The notes under the pieces were generated by a model, which saw nothing but the letters and a program-made list of their open reading frames with translations, was not told where the DNA came from and did not search any database. From contig NZ_CP063202.1 of the NCBI RefSeq assembly GCF_019904235.1, forward strand, positions 2,480,001 to 2,544,000: a stretch of DNA of 64,000 nucleotides, written 5' to 3'. Each line of letters starts with the position of its first letter. The stretch's first letter is position 1. The position numbers and the translations under genes were made by a program. This DNA is from Erythrobacter sp. SCSIO 43205 (lineage in GTDB: Bacteria > Pseudomonadota > Alphaproteobacteria > Sphingomonadales > Sphingomonadaceae). Of this stretch, positions 27,399 to 36,229 are shown piece after piece.

Positions 27399-28209
27399 CG
27401 GTGAGGAACGCCACCAGCGCCTTCACCTTCTTGGATCGCCATTGCGGCACGGGCGCGACCAGCCAATAGGCGCGCTTGGCCTCCACCGGATCATCCAACG
27501 CGACCAGTCGCCCATCCTCCAGCGCGCGCTCCACCAAAGCCAGCGGCAGGACCGTGCGCCCCATCCCTGCCAGTGCCGAGCTCATCGCCTGACCCGCGCT
27601 TGCCGTTTTGACGCAAGGTTTCGTCCCTTCCGGCAGGCCAGCTTCGGGCCAGTCAATCCACGCATCGCGCGCGTCGGGCGCGGCAACGCTCACCTGAAGC
27701 GCAGGCGCAAGCTGCACCCCCTGCAATTCCCCCGGCCCCGCGATAAAGCGGATCGCGAGGTCCAGGTTTGCCTCAGTAAAATCGGACGCCTCATCGGGCG
27801 CAAGGATGTACTGCACCCCCGGAGTTGACGCCTGAAACGGAGCAATCCGCGGCGCCAGCCACGAGGCATAAAATTCGCGCGGCGCGGCAATGGTATAACG
27901 ATCGCTCGCCTGCCCCGCCTGCATCGCCGCCACGCTTTCCTCAAAGCGCAGGAACCCCTCGCGCAACGGGTCAAGCCCCGCCTCACCCTCTGGCGTAAGT
28001 TCCAGCCCCTTGGACGTACGGCGGAACAGCACCACGCCCAAATGATCTTCGAGCGCGCGGATCTGCTGCCCCACGGCCGCCGGTGTCACGGCCAGTTCAT
28101 CAGCCGCGCGCGTAAACGAAAGGTGGCGTGCAGCGGCATCATAGACCCGCAGGGCGTTCAAGGGGAGATGGGTGCGTTTCACAAAAGGCGACTTAAGCGC
28201 CTCGTGCAT
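27391..28209 (-). CDS. LysR-family transcriptional regulator (GcvA-like)
   Basis: 272 aa. Helix-turn-helix: LPLNALRVYDAAARHLSFTRAADELAVTPAAVGQQIRALEDHLG, the GcvA-type N-terminus, then the effector domain with RYTIAAPREFYASWLAPRIAPF. Overlaps the GNAT gene downstream. A later GTG start at VKRTHLP (residue 10) is possible. Target genes are unknown; a divergent partner is absent because apaG runs in the same direction. Confidence 0.9.
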   Translation of the reverse strand: MHEALKSPFVKRTHLPLNALRVYDAAARHLSFTRAADELAVTPAAVGQQIRALEDHLGVVLFRRTSKGLELTPEGEAGLDPLREGFLRFEESVAAMQAGQASDRYTIAAPREFYASWLAPRIAPFQASTPGVQYILAPDEASDFTEANLDLAIRFIAGPGELQGVQLAPALQVSVAAPDARDAWIDWPEAGLPEGTKPCVKTASAGQAMSSALAGMGRTVLPLALVERALEDGRLVALDDPVEAKRAYWLVAPVPQWRSKKVKALVAFLTGE

Positions 28210-28308
28210 TTACCGCAAGATGAGGAACACCAACGCCTCGTTTGCGCCGACAAAGCCGAGCTTTCTAAGCGCGAGTGCACCACCCGTTCGGCGGTTATCG
28301 ATCTGCTG

Positions 28309-28710
28309 TTAGCGATCTGCCGTTTCTGGCGCGGCGAGCGGGAAGAACGGGATGCGCACTTCCATGTGGCTGCCGTCCGCTTTTGCGAAGGTATAGAACC
28401 CTTCCATCGAACCATGGGTCGTCGTCAACGGACAGCCAGAGACGTAATCATGGCTTTGCCCCGGTGTCAGAAGCGGTTGTTCCCCCACGACCCCATCGCC
28501 ATCGACATGGTTCACCATCCCGCGCGCATCCGTGATGCGCCAGTGACGGGTGAGCAGCTTCACCTCTTCGTGAGAGCCGTTTTCGATGCGGATGTGATAC
28601 ACCCAAAACCACTTACCCGCCTCAGGATGCGATTGCTCCGGCAGGAAGTTGACCGCGACCCGCACGGTAATGCCTTCGGTGGTGGCTGCGTGTTGGAAGA
28701 GTTCTTTCAT
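28309..28710 (-). CDS. apaG: ApaG protein (CO2+/Mg2+ efflux-associated domain)
   Basis: 133 aa from the ATG at 28710 (MKELFQHAATTEGITVRVAVNFLPEQS); an upstream in-frame extension of 55 residues shows no homology and is rejected. FWVYHIRIENGSHEEVKLLTRHWRITDARG and LTPGQSHDYVSGCPLTTTHGSMEGFY are the conserved fibronectin-III-like core. ApaG is named for the apaH operon and a proposed divalent-cation role; no apaH is present here. Confidence 0.95.
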   Translation of the reverse strand: MKELFQHAATTEGITVRVAVNFLPEQSHPEAGKWFWVYHIRIENGSHEEVKLLTRHWRITDARGMVNHVDGDGVVGEQPLLTPGQSHDYVSGCPLTTTHGSMEGFYTFAKADGSHMEVRIPFFPLAAPETADR

Positions 28711-28973
28711 TGCTCTGCTTAACGTAACGATAGTTTTGCGCCCGACAAGGGTATCCTTGCAGATAATCCCCTTAGTTTGTCCTGAATGACACAACGGCTG
28801 TTGCGCAAAATGGAAAGGTGACAATGGAAACTCGAACCCGAAGGTCAACCCTGCTGCGGTTTCAGGTGCGGACAAAGGAAACTTTCAGAGCAAGACATGA
28901 TTGACTGATTAATCGAAGGGTATCTTGAGCGCCGACCCTCTGCTTACGCCCCACTTGCCAACTTGCGCCAAGA

Positions 28974-29246
28974 CTACTTCCTTGTCCTCTCCAACAGGTC
29001 CACGAGTTCCTCAAATTTCTCGCGCTGCTCGCCCTCGTCACCGCTGGCGATTGCTTGGGCGACACAGCAAGCCGCGTGGTCTTTCAAAACCTGCGTCTCA
29101 ACCTTGGTCAAGGCAGACTTGATCGCAGCAATCTGGTGCAGGATGTCGATGCAGTAGCGATCATCCTCGACCATTTGCGCAACGCCGCGCACCTGGCCCT
29201 CGATTCTTTTAAGCCGGTTCAACTTGGCGCTCGTATCTTCAGACAT
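28974..29246 (-). CDS. csoR: CsoR/RcnR-family copper-sensing repressor
   Basis: 90 aa from the ATG at 29246. The all-helical DUF156 fold carries the copper ligands Cys32 (in RYCIDIL), His57 and Cys61 (in DHAACC), the C-H-C set of CsoR proteins, so Cu(I) sensing is favoured over nickel or formaldehyde. It is divergent from the multicopper oxidase and separated by 44 bases containing an ATACCC-N5-GGGTAT palindrome. It should repress the copper genes and release on Cu(I) binding. Confidence 0.93.
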   Translation of the reverse strand: MSEDTSAKLNRLKRIEGQVRGVAQMVEDDRYCIDILHQIAAIKSALTKVETQVLKDHAACCVAQAIASGDEGEQREKFEELVDLLERTRK

Positions 29247-29259
29247 ATCGCAATCCTGA

Positions 29260-29288
29260 TTGAAATACCCTAGGGGGGTATATATGAC
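29260..29288 (+). promoter_or_regulatory. CsoR operator overlapping the copper promoter
   Basis: ATACCC (29265-29270) and GGGTAT (29276-29281) form an inverted repeat with a 5-base spacer, the shape of known CsoR sites. On the + strand TTGAAA (29260-29265) and TATGAC (29283-29288) at 17 bases form a promoter, so the operator fills the -35/-10 spacer. Confidence 0.75.
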
Positions 29289-29290
29289 AC

Positions 29291-31030
29291 ATGGCGAACC
29301 CTGCAACTACACCGACAAATTCTATGACTGACCTCTCCCGCCGCACACTGATTTCCAGCACCGCTGCTTTGGCCGCAGCAAGCTCGCTTCCAATGCCCGC
29401 TTGGGCGCGTGGGGGCTCGATGGCTCACGCGCAAAAGGGATTTGGCGATCTGTCGGGTGAGGACATCAACCTTGCAATTGGTGATGCCCATTTCGCAACC
29501 GGCGGGCGATCGGGCCACGCTTTTGCCGTGAACGGCACAGTGCCCGGCCCACTGATCCGCCTGCGCGAAGGGCAAAATGTTCGCCTGCACGTGACCAATA
29601 ATCTGGATGAGGATTCCTCGATCCACTGGCACGGGCTGCTCCTGCCCTTCCAATTCGACGGCGTTCCCGGCGTCAGCTTCCCCGGCATCAAACCGGGCGA
29701 AACCTTCACCTATGAATTCCCCGTGCGGCAAAACGGCACCTATTGGTGGCACTCGCACTCCGGTCTTCAGGAACAGGCGGGGCATTACGGCCCGATCATC
29801 ATTGAAAGCGCTGAGCCCGACCCGCGTTATGACCGCGACTATGTGGTGTTGCTGTCAGAGTTCACGCCCATCCACCCGCACCAGATCATGCGCCTTTTAA
29901 AGGTTGGTGAGCACTACTTCCAGAACCAGATGCAGAGCGCGACCGAAGGCGAGATGTCGGGCGAGATGCGGCGGATGTGGGGCCAGATGCGGATGAACCC
30001 GCGCGATATCGCCGATGTGACGGGGCAAACCTACACCTATCTCATCAACGGGCACGGCCCGACCGACGATTTGCAATTGGAGTTCAAACCGGGCGAGCGC
30101 GTGCGCCTGCGCGTCATCAATGGCAGCGCCATGACCTTCTTTAACGTCCGTATCCCCGGCGTGCCGTTGACCGTTATTCAGGCCGACGGACAGGATGTGG
30201 ACGAGGTCGAGGTCGACGAATTCCAGATTGGTGTCGCTGAAACTTATGACGTGATCGTTGCGCCCAAGGATGGCAGCCACGCTATCGTCGCAGAGGCGAT
30301 GGATCGCAGCGGCATGGGCGTTGCCAGCCTGACTTCAGACCCCGGCCACATTGCGACGCCTCCGCCGCTGCGCAAGATCCCGACGCTTACCATGACCGAC
30401 ATGGGCATGATGGATCATTCCGCTCACGCAGGGCATGATATGGGCGGGGATATGGGTGATATGGAGCACAATATGCGCGACACATCCCTGCTCCCCGCTG
30501 ACGTGAAAGCAGGCCCCGGCTTGGACATGGTTGCGCCTATGCCGAAAGACCGGATGGACTTCGCCGGCCTAGGCCTCGACAAGGTCCAGCACCGCGTTCT
30601 GCGCTACACCGATCTTAAGGCCAAGCGCATGAACCCCCACCGCGAGGTGGAGCGCGAGATGGAAATCCATCTCACCGGTAATATGGAGCGCTATATGTGG
30701 TCCTTCGACGGCAAGAAGTTCACGAGCGTCACCGATGACCCCATCCGCTTTGGCTATGATGAGCGGGTGCGGGTCAAACTGGTCAATCAGACCATGATGG
30801 CGCACCCTATCCACCTGCACGGCCATTTCTTTGAGATGGTGAATGGCGCGGACCATCTGCACCAGCCCTTGAAACACACGATGGTGGTGCAACCGGGCGG
30901 CACCGCAACTTTTGATCTTACCGCCAATGAGCCGGGCGACTGGGCGTTCCATTGTCACCTTCTATACCATATGCACGCCGGCATGATGCAGGTTGTGACG
31001 GTGCGGCCCTTCCCCGACGGTGAGGCGTAA
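29291..31030 (+). CDS. copA: CopA-type multicopper oxidase
   Basis: Periplasmic Cu(I)-oxidising protein of the PcoA/CopA type. 579 aa. The Tat motif LSRRTL (residues 15-20) precedes a hydrophobic stretch and AWA cleavage site. Copper ligands: HWHG (112-115), HSH (154-156), HPIHLHGH (about 519) and HCHLLYHMHAGM (about 554) complete the T1-T3 sites. A Met/His-rich loop MDHSAHAGHDMGGDMGDMEH lies near residue 380. The predicted promoter places transcription start beyond this ATG, so translation may really begin at Met12 (29324). Its stop overlaps the copB start. Confidence 0.95.
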   Translation: MANPATTPTNSMTDLSRRTLISSTAALAAASSLPMPAWARGGSMAHAQKGFGDLSGEDINLAIGDAHFATGGRSGHAFAVNGTVPGPLIRLREGQNVRLHVTNNLDEDSSIHWHGLLLPFQFDGVPGVSFPGIKPGETFTYEFPVRQNGTYWWHSHSGLQEQAGHYGPIIIESAEPDPRYDRDYVVLLSEFTPIHPHQIMRLLKVGEHYFQNQMQSATEGEMSGEMRRMWGQMRMNPRDIADVTGQTYTYLINGHGPTDDLQLEFKPGERVRLRVINGSAMTFFNVRIPGVPLTVIQADGQDVDEVEVDEFQIGVAETYDVIVAPKDGSHAIVAEAMDRSGMGVASLTSDPGHIATPPPLRKIPTLTMTDMGMMDHSAHAGHDMGGDMGDMEHNMRDTSLLPADVKAGPGLDMVAPMPKDRMDFAGLGLDKVQHRVLRYTDLKAKRMNPHREVEREMEIHLTGNMERYMWSFDGKKFTSVTDDPIRFGYDERVRVKLVNQTMMAHPIHLHGHFFEMVNGADHLHQPLKHTMVVQPGGTATFDLTANEPGDWAFHCHLLYHMHAGMMQVVTVRPFPDGEA

Positions 31031-32193
31031 TGAAGCGGACGATCTGGCTTGCAAGCGCTGCACTGATCGCTAGCCCCCTCGCCGCGCAGGACCATAGCGG
31101 GCATAGTGGTCATAGCGGGCACCAGAGCCACAGCGCACACGCCAATAACGGCGAACACAGCAAAACCGAGGCCGAGGCGGTCGACCACTGCGCCATAGGC
31201 CATTTGCCCCCCGAACAGTGCCCACCCAAGGATGAGCACGCAGGGCATGGTCCCATGGATCACGGCGCGATGGATCATTCCAAGATGGACCACGGCGCAA
31301 TGGATCATAGTGGGATGGGCAATGGCGCGACGAATGATAGCTCGACGAAGCACAGCACGATGGATCATTCGAAAATGAACCACGGTGCCATGGATCATAG
31401 CCAGCACGGTGAAACACCGGACAAGTCTGTGCCCGGCGCTGCGCGCGAAGGTGCTGTACCCGCCAGAGCGTTCGAGGGGCCGCGCCATGCCGCCGACGCC
31501 ATCTGGGGCGCGGCAGCGATGCAGCCCAGCCGCAAAAACCTTGCCCGCGAGAACGGCGGAATGCGCACCGGCAGCGTCCTTATCGAACGGCTCGAAGCGC
31601 GCATTGCCACTGATGGCGGCGAAGACGGCTATGTCTGGGATGCACAGGCGTTCTACGGCGGCGACCTGAACCGCTTCGTGTTAAAAACAGAGGGAGAAGG
31701 CGAGTTCGGCGGCGAGCTGGAGGATGCCGAAATCCAAGCGCTTTACAGCCGCGCCATCGGCCCGTTCTTTGATTTGCAAGCCGGTTTGCGCCTCGACGCA
31801 GAGCCCGATACCCGCAGCCATCTGGTTGTCGGTGTGCAAGGCCTCGCGCCCTATATGTTCCATGTCGATGGCGCGCTGTTCCTGTCGGACCGGGGTGATC
31901 TCACTGCACGTCTCGAAGGCGAATACGATCAGAGGATTACTCAAAGGCTGATTGTGCAGCCGCGTCTTGAAGTTGAATTGTCAGCGCAAGACATTCGCGA
32001 ACGCGGGATTGGCGCAGGGATTACCAAGATCGAACCGGGCGTGCGCCTGCGCTACGAGATCGAACGCGAGTTCGCGCCCTACATCGGCCTCGAATACGAG
32101 GCGAAGCTTGGGGAAACCGCTGACATAGCCAGATCCGCTAGCGAAGACCCGGATGGGTTGAAGGTTGTGATCGGCCTGAGGGCTTGGTTCTAG
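31030..32193 (+). CDS. copB: CopB-type outer-membrane copper-resistance protein
   Basis: 387 aa with a signal peptide (cleavage after PLAAQ). The first ~110 mature residues are His/Met-rich, with repeats of MDHG/MDHS (for example MDHSKMDHGAMDHS). These repeats probably bind copper. The C-terminal ~240 residues are the PcoB/CopB beta-barrel domain (ADAIWGAAAMQPSRKNL, LRLDAEPDTRSHLVVGVQGL, EIEREFAPYIGLEYE, ending in Phe). Translationally coupled to copA by TAATG. A pcoC/pcoD pair does not follow, so this is a minimal copAB unit. Confidence 0.95.
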   Translation: MKRTIWLASAALIASPLAAQDHSGHSGHSGHQSHSAHANNGEHSKTEAEAVDHCAIGHLPPEQCPPKDEHAGHGPMDHGAMDHSKMDHGAMDHSGMGNGATNDSSTKHSTMDHSKMNHGAMDHSQHGETPDKSVPGAAREGAVPARAFEGPRHAADAIWGAAAMQPSRKNLARENGGMRTGSVLIERLEARIATDGGEDGYVWDAQAFYGGDLNRFVLKTEGEGEFGGELEDAEIQALYSRAIGPFFDLQAGLRLDAEPDTRSHLVVGVQGLAPYMFHVDGALFLSDRGDLTARLEGEYDQRITQRLIVQPRLEVELSAQDIRERGIGAGITKIEPGVRLRYEIEREFAPYIGLEYEAKLGETADIARSASEDPDGLKVVIGLRAWF

Positions 32194-32239
32194 CGATGTC
32201 GATAATCTGCCTCGCCCGCATCATAGGCCCTGAAGGGGC

Positions 32240-33322
32240 TTAAATCCCCTCAAGCCCAAGCGGCGCATAGGGCCCAAGGACTAGCTGCTCGAACACGCCA
32301 ATGCCCTTGCGCGCGCCGCTTGGGTCTTCGACGCGGCAGATCAATTGCACGTGGCGATTGTCCAGCTGGGCCGGGTCTATGCGCTCAAGGTCGTACTCCT
32401 CGCGCTCTACTTTAAGGGCGCCGTGGTGGTTGCCATGGCCCCATACCGGGTGGGTGTAGCCAAGCCCCTTCATCTGAAACCGGTGAAGCGGGACAAGAGT
32501 TAGCTCTTGCGGAGCGCCTGCCGGACTGATGCCGGAAAGCACCCCGCCCGCTGGCCAGCGGCTGCCAGCTTGCGTCTGGCTCGACAATGTGGCGGAGCCT
32601 TCGACGATGCCATTCGCGCCTGCCCCATCGGGCGCAAAGGCCGCGCGCGTGTTCCATGCGTTACCGTGGCTGTCTGCATTGATGTGGAAGAACAGCGAGC
32701 CGTCTTCCAAATTGATCGGGGTCCACTGCCAGAAGAATTGCAGCGCCTCGTGCCCCGGATTGGGTTGTGGGTCGCGCGCGCCGACGGGCCGGATGCCCCA
32801 ACTGCGGTCGCGGGTTCCAGCCGTGCCCTTAGCCATTTCGTGCCGATCACCATCAAGAGCAATCCAGCCGGTGAAATGGCCGTTCTGCGTCATTCTGGTG
32901 TAGTCCATGAATGCGCGCGGGCCGATGCGGTGGACAAAGCGTGGCTCTTCGATGGGGAAACTGCGCCCGGTAAACTCGAATGCACCGGCCAGCCCCTCGG
33001 TTTCATCAATCGTCACGCGAAGCTTTTGCAGCGGTTCGACAACCTCTATGCTGATCGGGCCAACGCGCATGGCCATCCTCTCCATCCCAAGCTCGCAAGA
33101 GGCGTGGAGGGAGTATTGCTTGCCATCGCGGATAAAGCTGAAATGCGCGTCCGCCACGTCGAGATGCGGGTACACTCCGAACGCGAGCGCAAAGAACCCG
33201 CTGCCATCAGGGGCATAGCCGTTGAAGAAATAGCGGTCGTAGAAGTTGCGATCAGTCCCTGCGAACGCGATGGGGTCGGGTGTTTGGTGAAGCGGGTAAT
33301 CATCGCCATGCGAAAGGGTCAT
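32240..33322 (-). CDS. Uncharacterised soluble protein in a kinase-isomerase operon
   Basis: 360 aa from the ATG at 33322 (MTLSHGDDYPLHQTPDPIAFAGTDRNFYDRYFFNGY). Not confidently assigned. It resembles lipocalin-like, AttH-type two-domain proteins of actinobacteria and sphingomonads found with degradation genes. Motifs GTRDRSWGIRPVG and EALQFFWQWTPI are notable. No signal peptide or membrane segment. The start overlaps the kinase stop as ATGA, indicating coupled expression. Confidence 0.7.
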   Translation of the reverse strand: MTLSHGDDYPLHQTPDPIAFAGTDRNFYDRYFFNGYAPDGSGFFALAFGVYPHLDVADAHFSFIRDGKQYSLHASCELGMERMAMRVGPISIEVVEPLQKLRVTIDETEGLAGAFEFTGRSFPIEEPRFVHRIGPRAFMDYTRMTQNGHFTGWIALDGDRHEMAKGTAGTRDRSWGIRPVGARDPQPNPGHEALQFFWQWTPINLEDGSLFFHINADSHGNAWNTRAAFAPDGAGANGIVEGSATLSSQTQAGSRWPAGGVLSGISPAGAPQELTLVPLHRFQMKGLGYTHPVWGHGNHHGALKVEREEYDLERIDPAQLDNRHVQLICRVEDPSGARKGIGVFEQLVLGPYAPLGLEGI

Positions 33323-34395
33323 TTTTGCACCTCCAAAAGCGCGTCGAGCGATCCGTGGTCGAGCGCAAGTCCGCACGCCCCGCGAACCATGGACAGGAAA
33401 TTGGCATCGCCCCTCTGCGTCCGCTCAACGAAAGCGGCGCTGAACACGCCAGTGGAAAGACCGCTTAGCGCGCCGATGCGATAGTCGAGCCAGATGTCCT
33501 CGCGGGTGAGCGAAACGCCTCTTGCGTTCATTTCATCGAGGTAAAGCTGCAAAAGCTCATCCTCATGCGCGCGGCGAAGGTCGTTTCCGATACCAGTGCC
33601 AAGGAAATAGGCGACATCGCTCATCCCCCGGCCGCTTGCCACGGTCTGCCAATCGAGGATGGCGATGGGTTCAGCCCCGCCCTTGATATCGAACAGCATA
33701 TTGTCGAGCCGAAAGTCCCCATGGACAAGGCATTGGGCCGGTTTGAAATACTCACCCAAAGCGGCGAAATACGGCGCATAGCGTTCGCACAGCTCCATAT
33801 ATTCAGGCTCAAGCACGTTGGCGTAGCGTTCTCTAAACGTGGCCTGAGCGTGCGGGTACATGGCATTCAACTGGGCGATGACGGGCTCTGGCGCTTTGAG
33901 CCATTCCTTGCCGATAAGCTCCCCGCGTCCCCAAGTGGAGGCGTGGATGGCCGCGGCCTGACGGATGCCTTGCCGCGCGTCCTCAATGGTGCAGCCTGCA
34001 ATCTGATTGCCGCCGCGCGCTGGCCCCAAATCCTCGAACAGAAGGATGAATTCGCCCCCGTCTTCCGAAACTTCGCAGGCATAGGTTTGCGGCACCCTAG
34101 CTGACAAATGCGGGGCGATCTCGCGATAGAAGCGCACCTCTTTTTCATAAAGGCGCATCATCTTGGCGGTGGTGCGGCTGGTTTCGTCCTCGGCGGCGAA
34201 TTTGGCGGCCAATGTGGATGTCCCGCCCCCTTCATGGGTGAGGTCGAAGCGGACGCTGTCGCCCACCTGCCCTGTGCCAATCGGCGACCATGCGACCGCA
34301 GTCACCGCGCCGTGCTGGCCTGCGTCACTGCCAGTCACAACTGTATTGAGCCAATCAGGCGTCACCTGATCGGGATGTACTGGAAACCCTCTCAT
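33319..34395 (-). CDS. Phosphotransferase of the aminoglycoside/ecdysteroid kinase fold
   Basis: 358 aa. A protein-kinase-like fold with Brenner motif CLVHGDFRLDNMLFD (catalytic Asp in HGD) and ILDWQTVASGRGMSDVAYFLGTG (the Mg-binding D, DWQ). LLFEDLGPARGGNQIAGC lies in the N-lobe hinge. In sphingomonads and mycobacteria such kinases often accompany acyl-CoA and steroid metabolism. It overlaps the downstream unknown gene and follows the isomerase gene by 9 bases. Substrate not known; antibiotic kinase activity should not be assumed. Confidence 0.85.
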   Translation of the reverse strand: MRGFPVHPDQVTPDWLNTVVTGSDAGQHGAVTAVAWSPIGTGQVGDSVRFDLTHEGGGTSTLAAKFAAEDETSRTTAKMMRLYEKEVRFYREIAPHLSARVPQTYACEVSEDGGEFILLFEDLGPARGGNQIAGCTIEDARQGIRQAAAIHASTWGRGELIGKEWLKAPEPVIAQLNAMYPHAQATFRERYANVLEPEYMELCERYAPYFAALGEYFKPAQCLVHGDFRLDNMLFDIKGGAEPIAILDWQTVASGRGMSDVAYFLGTGIGNDLRRAHEDELLQLYLDEMNARGVSLTREDIWLDYRIGALSGLSTGVFSAAFVERTQRGDANFLSMVRGACGLALDHGSLDALLEVQK

Positions 34396-34404
34396 GAAAG
34401 GAGG

Positions 34405-35025
34405 CTAACCCTTTGTCAGCTCTTCTTCAATCTGTGAAAGACGCTCTTTGCCAAAGAACATTTGTGTCTCGCCGCCCTTTGGTCCCACAAACATCGTCGG
34501 GATGCCAAACGCGCCGCGATCCACCGCTTGGGATGTATTGGCGACAAGGCCGTCTTTTACCTCTTGGGTCTGGTTTCTTTCGAACAGGTCTTTCGCATCA
34601 AAGCCCGCCGCCTGAACCGCTGCGCCAATGGCCTCTGGATTAAGAACATCAATGCCCTTTTCCCAGATTGCGGGCAGCAGGCCTTCTGCAAATTGCACGC
34701 CTCTCCCATCCTGATCCGCCGCGTAAAGCATCCGCTGCAAAGTGATGGAATTGAACGGGAATTGTGGGTGCATCTTGAAATTGTTGAGTTGATGCTTGGC
34801 AATAAAACGCTGGAATTCGAGCATATCATACTCGACCTTGCCCTTCACATCCTTGTTGCGGATCATCGGCGGGGCATTGCCGGTCAGCTTATGCATCCCG
34901 CCAAGGAATACCGGCGTCACATCAAGCTCTGCCCCGGTGCGTTTGACCAGTTCGCGCAAGGGCCACCAGATGAGATAGGCATTGGGGCTCACAAAATCGA
35001 AAATCAACTCAACTCTGTTTGCCAT
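34405..35025 (-). CDS. 2-hydroxychromene-2-carboxylate isomerase family (kappa GST/DsbA fold)
   Basis: 206 aa. MANRVELIFDFVSPNAYLIWWPLRELVKRTG is the DSBA-like thioredoxin fold start, with Ser in FDFVSPNAY acting as the glutathione-thiol-activating residue in kappa-class enzymes. FGIPTMFVGPKGGETQMFFGKERL is the conserved C-terminal cis-Pro loop (GIPT). Family members isomerise hydroxychromene carboxylates in naphthalene-type degradation, but many have other glutathione-dependent roles. First gene of a three-gene minus-strand operon. Confidence 0.88.
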   Translation of the reverse strand: MANRVELIFDFVSPNAYLIWWPLRELVKRTGAELDVTPVFLGGMHKLTGNAPPMIRNKDVKGKVEYDMLEFQRFIAKHQLNNFKMHPQFPFNSITLQRMLYAADQDGRGVQFAEGLLPAIWEKGIDVLNPEAIGAAVQAAGFDAKDLFERNQTQEVKDGLVANTSQAVDRGAFGIPTMFVGPKGGETQMFFGKERLSQIEEELTKG

Positions 35026-35050
35026 ATGCGCCCCTCTCTAGTGCATGGTA

Positions 35051-35788
35051 TTAGCTCTTTGGTTCGGCGAGCAGGTCGGAATGTTCGATCTGTGACAGCT
35101 CGTCATATGTTATAGGCCGGGTTGTTGCATTGCCTTCGATACGGCGCAAGCTGTAACCAAAATCGTCCACCAGCAAATTCCACAAGGCGCGGCCCGTTTC
35201 CTCACGGGCTTTATAGAAGCCGCCCAGCCATTCCATGATCACGCGCGGGCGGTAACGGGTCATCATCTCACGCGCACCGCAAAATGCCTGATATTCAAAG
35301 CCTTCAACGTCGATCTTCATCAGGTCGACCCGGTCAAGCCCATGGCTTGCGATGATTTCATCAAGCGTCCGGCACGGCACCTCGCGCGTGGTCACCGTCT
35401 CCCCATAGGTTTCGTTCGCAGCCTGAGCGACCACCGGGATCACCGTGTTCCCGCCCTGCCGTGATGAAAATTCATAAAGCGTAATCGTGCCCGGTTCATC
35501 CCCGACCGCGCAGCGTTCAACGCTGGTCATGCCAACATAGCCGTTCATGGCGACATTTTCGGCGAGCATAAAGCCGATTTCGCCCGCCGGTTCGACCGCA
35601 ATCACGCGGCCGCCGCGGCCAACACTTTCCGCGCCGATCAGCGTGTAGGTGCCAAAGTTTGCGCCAATGTCGAGGAAGGTCATGCCCGGTTCAAGCAAGT
35701 CCTGGATCATATCAGTGATCGCGCGGTCAAAATAGCCGTCGCGTATGAGGTGCGGGGTGATCCCTGTATCATTGCCACTGATCAGCAT
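35051..35788 (-). CDS. FkbM-family methyltransferase, C-terminal part of a split gene
   Basis: 245 aa from Met at 35788. The class I methyltransferase core FLDIGANFGTYTLIGAESVG is the SAM-binding motif I, then VIAVEPAGEIGFMLAENVAMNG and the FkbM block DLMKIDVEGFEYQAF. FkbM proteins methylate sugar hydroxyls. The reading frame continues upstream through an in-frame TAG (35798-35800) into 35798-36229, so this is probably the second half of one ~390-residue protein. Read alone it still contains the complete catalytic domain. Confidence 0.85.
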   Translation of the reverse strand: MLISGNDTGITPHLIRDGYFDRAITDMIQDLLEPGMTFLDIGANFGTYTLIGAESVGRGGRVIAVEPAGEIGFMLAENVAMNGYVGMTSVERCAVGDEPGTITLYEFSSRQGGNTVIPVVAQAANETYGETVTTREVPCRTLDEIIASHGLDRVDLMKIDVEGFEYQAFCGAREMMTRYRPRVIMEWLGGFYKAREETGRALWNLLVDDFGYSLRRIEGNATTRPITYDELSQIEHSDLLAEPKS

Positions 35789-35797
35789 CAGGCGTTG

Positions 35798-36229
35798 CTA
35801 GGCGGTTTCAACAAGGACGCGCTCGTGCCCGACATAGGTCGGCGCCATGCGCTGAGTGCGTTCGATATGATACATCGAACCTTGTTCCCCCAACGCGGTC
35901 GACAACAGCCAATCGCGGCTGGGCACATGGGGATGGCCCTCTTCCAAAGCTTCGCCCGATTTGGAAAACACGAGGAACACTTCATTGGCGAAGGTCGGCG
36001 CGAATTCATCCAGCGCCTTTACAATCGCCTTTCCCGGCATTTCGCCAAGAAGCCCCTTGTGAAGGATCACTGCCTCAAGCTCGTCCAGCCCGGGGCCCAC
36101 GCATCGTGTCCCGCAACCGGGAAGAACGGCGCGATAGGCGGATGGGGCGATCACCTTGTCAGGCGCAATGCCCAAAGCGTTGATATGATCGGCGGGTGCC
36201 TGCCACAGCGGGTCGTGTTCTTGGTCCAT
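35798..36229 (-). CDS. N-terminal part of the FkbM-type protein, ends at in-frame TAG
   Basis: 143 codons in the same frame as 35051-35788. It opens MDQEHDPLWQAPADHINALG and ends ...MAPTYVGHERVLVETA then TAG. The sequence beyond the stop, QRLMLISGNDTG, continues naturally into the FkbM domain. A nonsense mutation in a once-continuous gene is the simplest reading. The stretch has no recognised domain alone. Stop read-through cannot be excluded (TAG followed by CAA). Confidence 0.65.
   Translation of the reverse strand: MDQEHDPLWQAPADHINALGIAPDKVIAPSAYRAVLPGCGTRCVGPGLDELEAVILHKGLLGEMPGKAIVKALDEFAPTFANEVFLVFSKSGEALEEGHPHVPSRDWLLSTALGEQGSMYHIERTQRMAPTYVGHERVLVETA

Noticed and set aside
33319..34395. 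Aminoglycoside resistance gene
   Set aside because: The fold matches aminoglycoside phosphotransferases but operon context points to small-molecule metabolism; no resistance-specific motif is visible.
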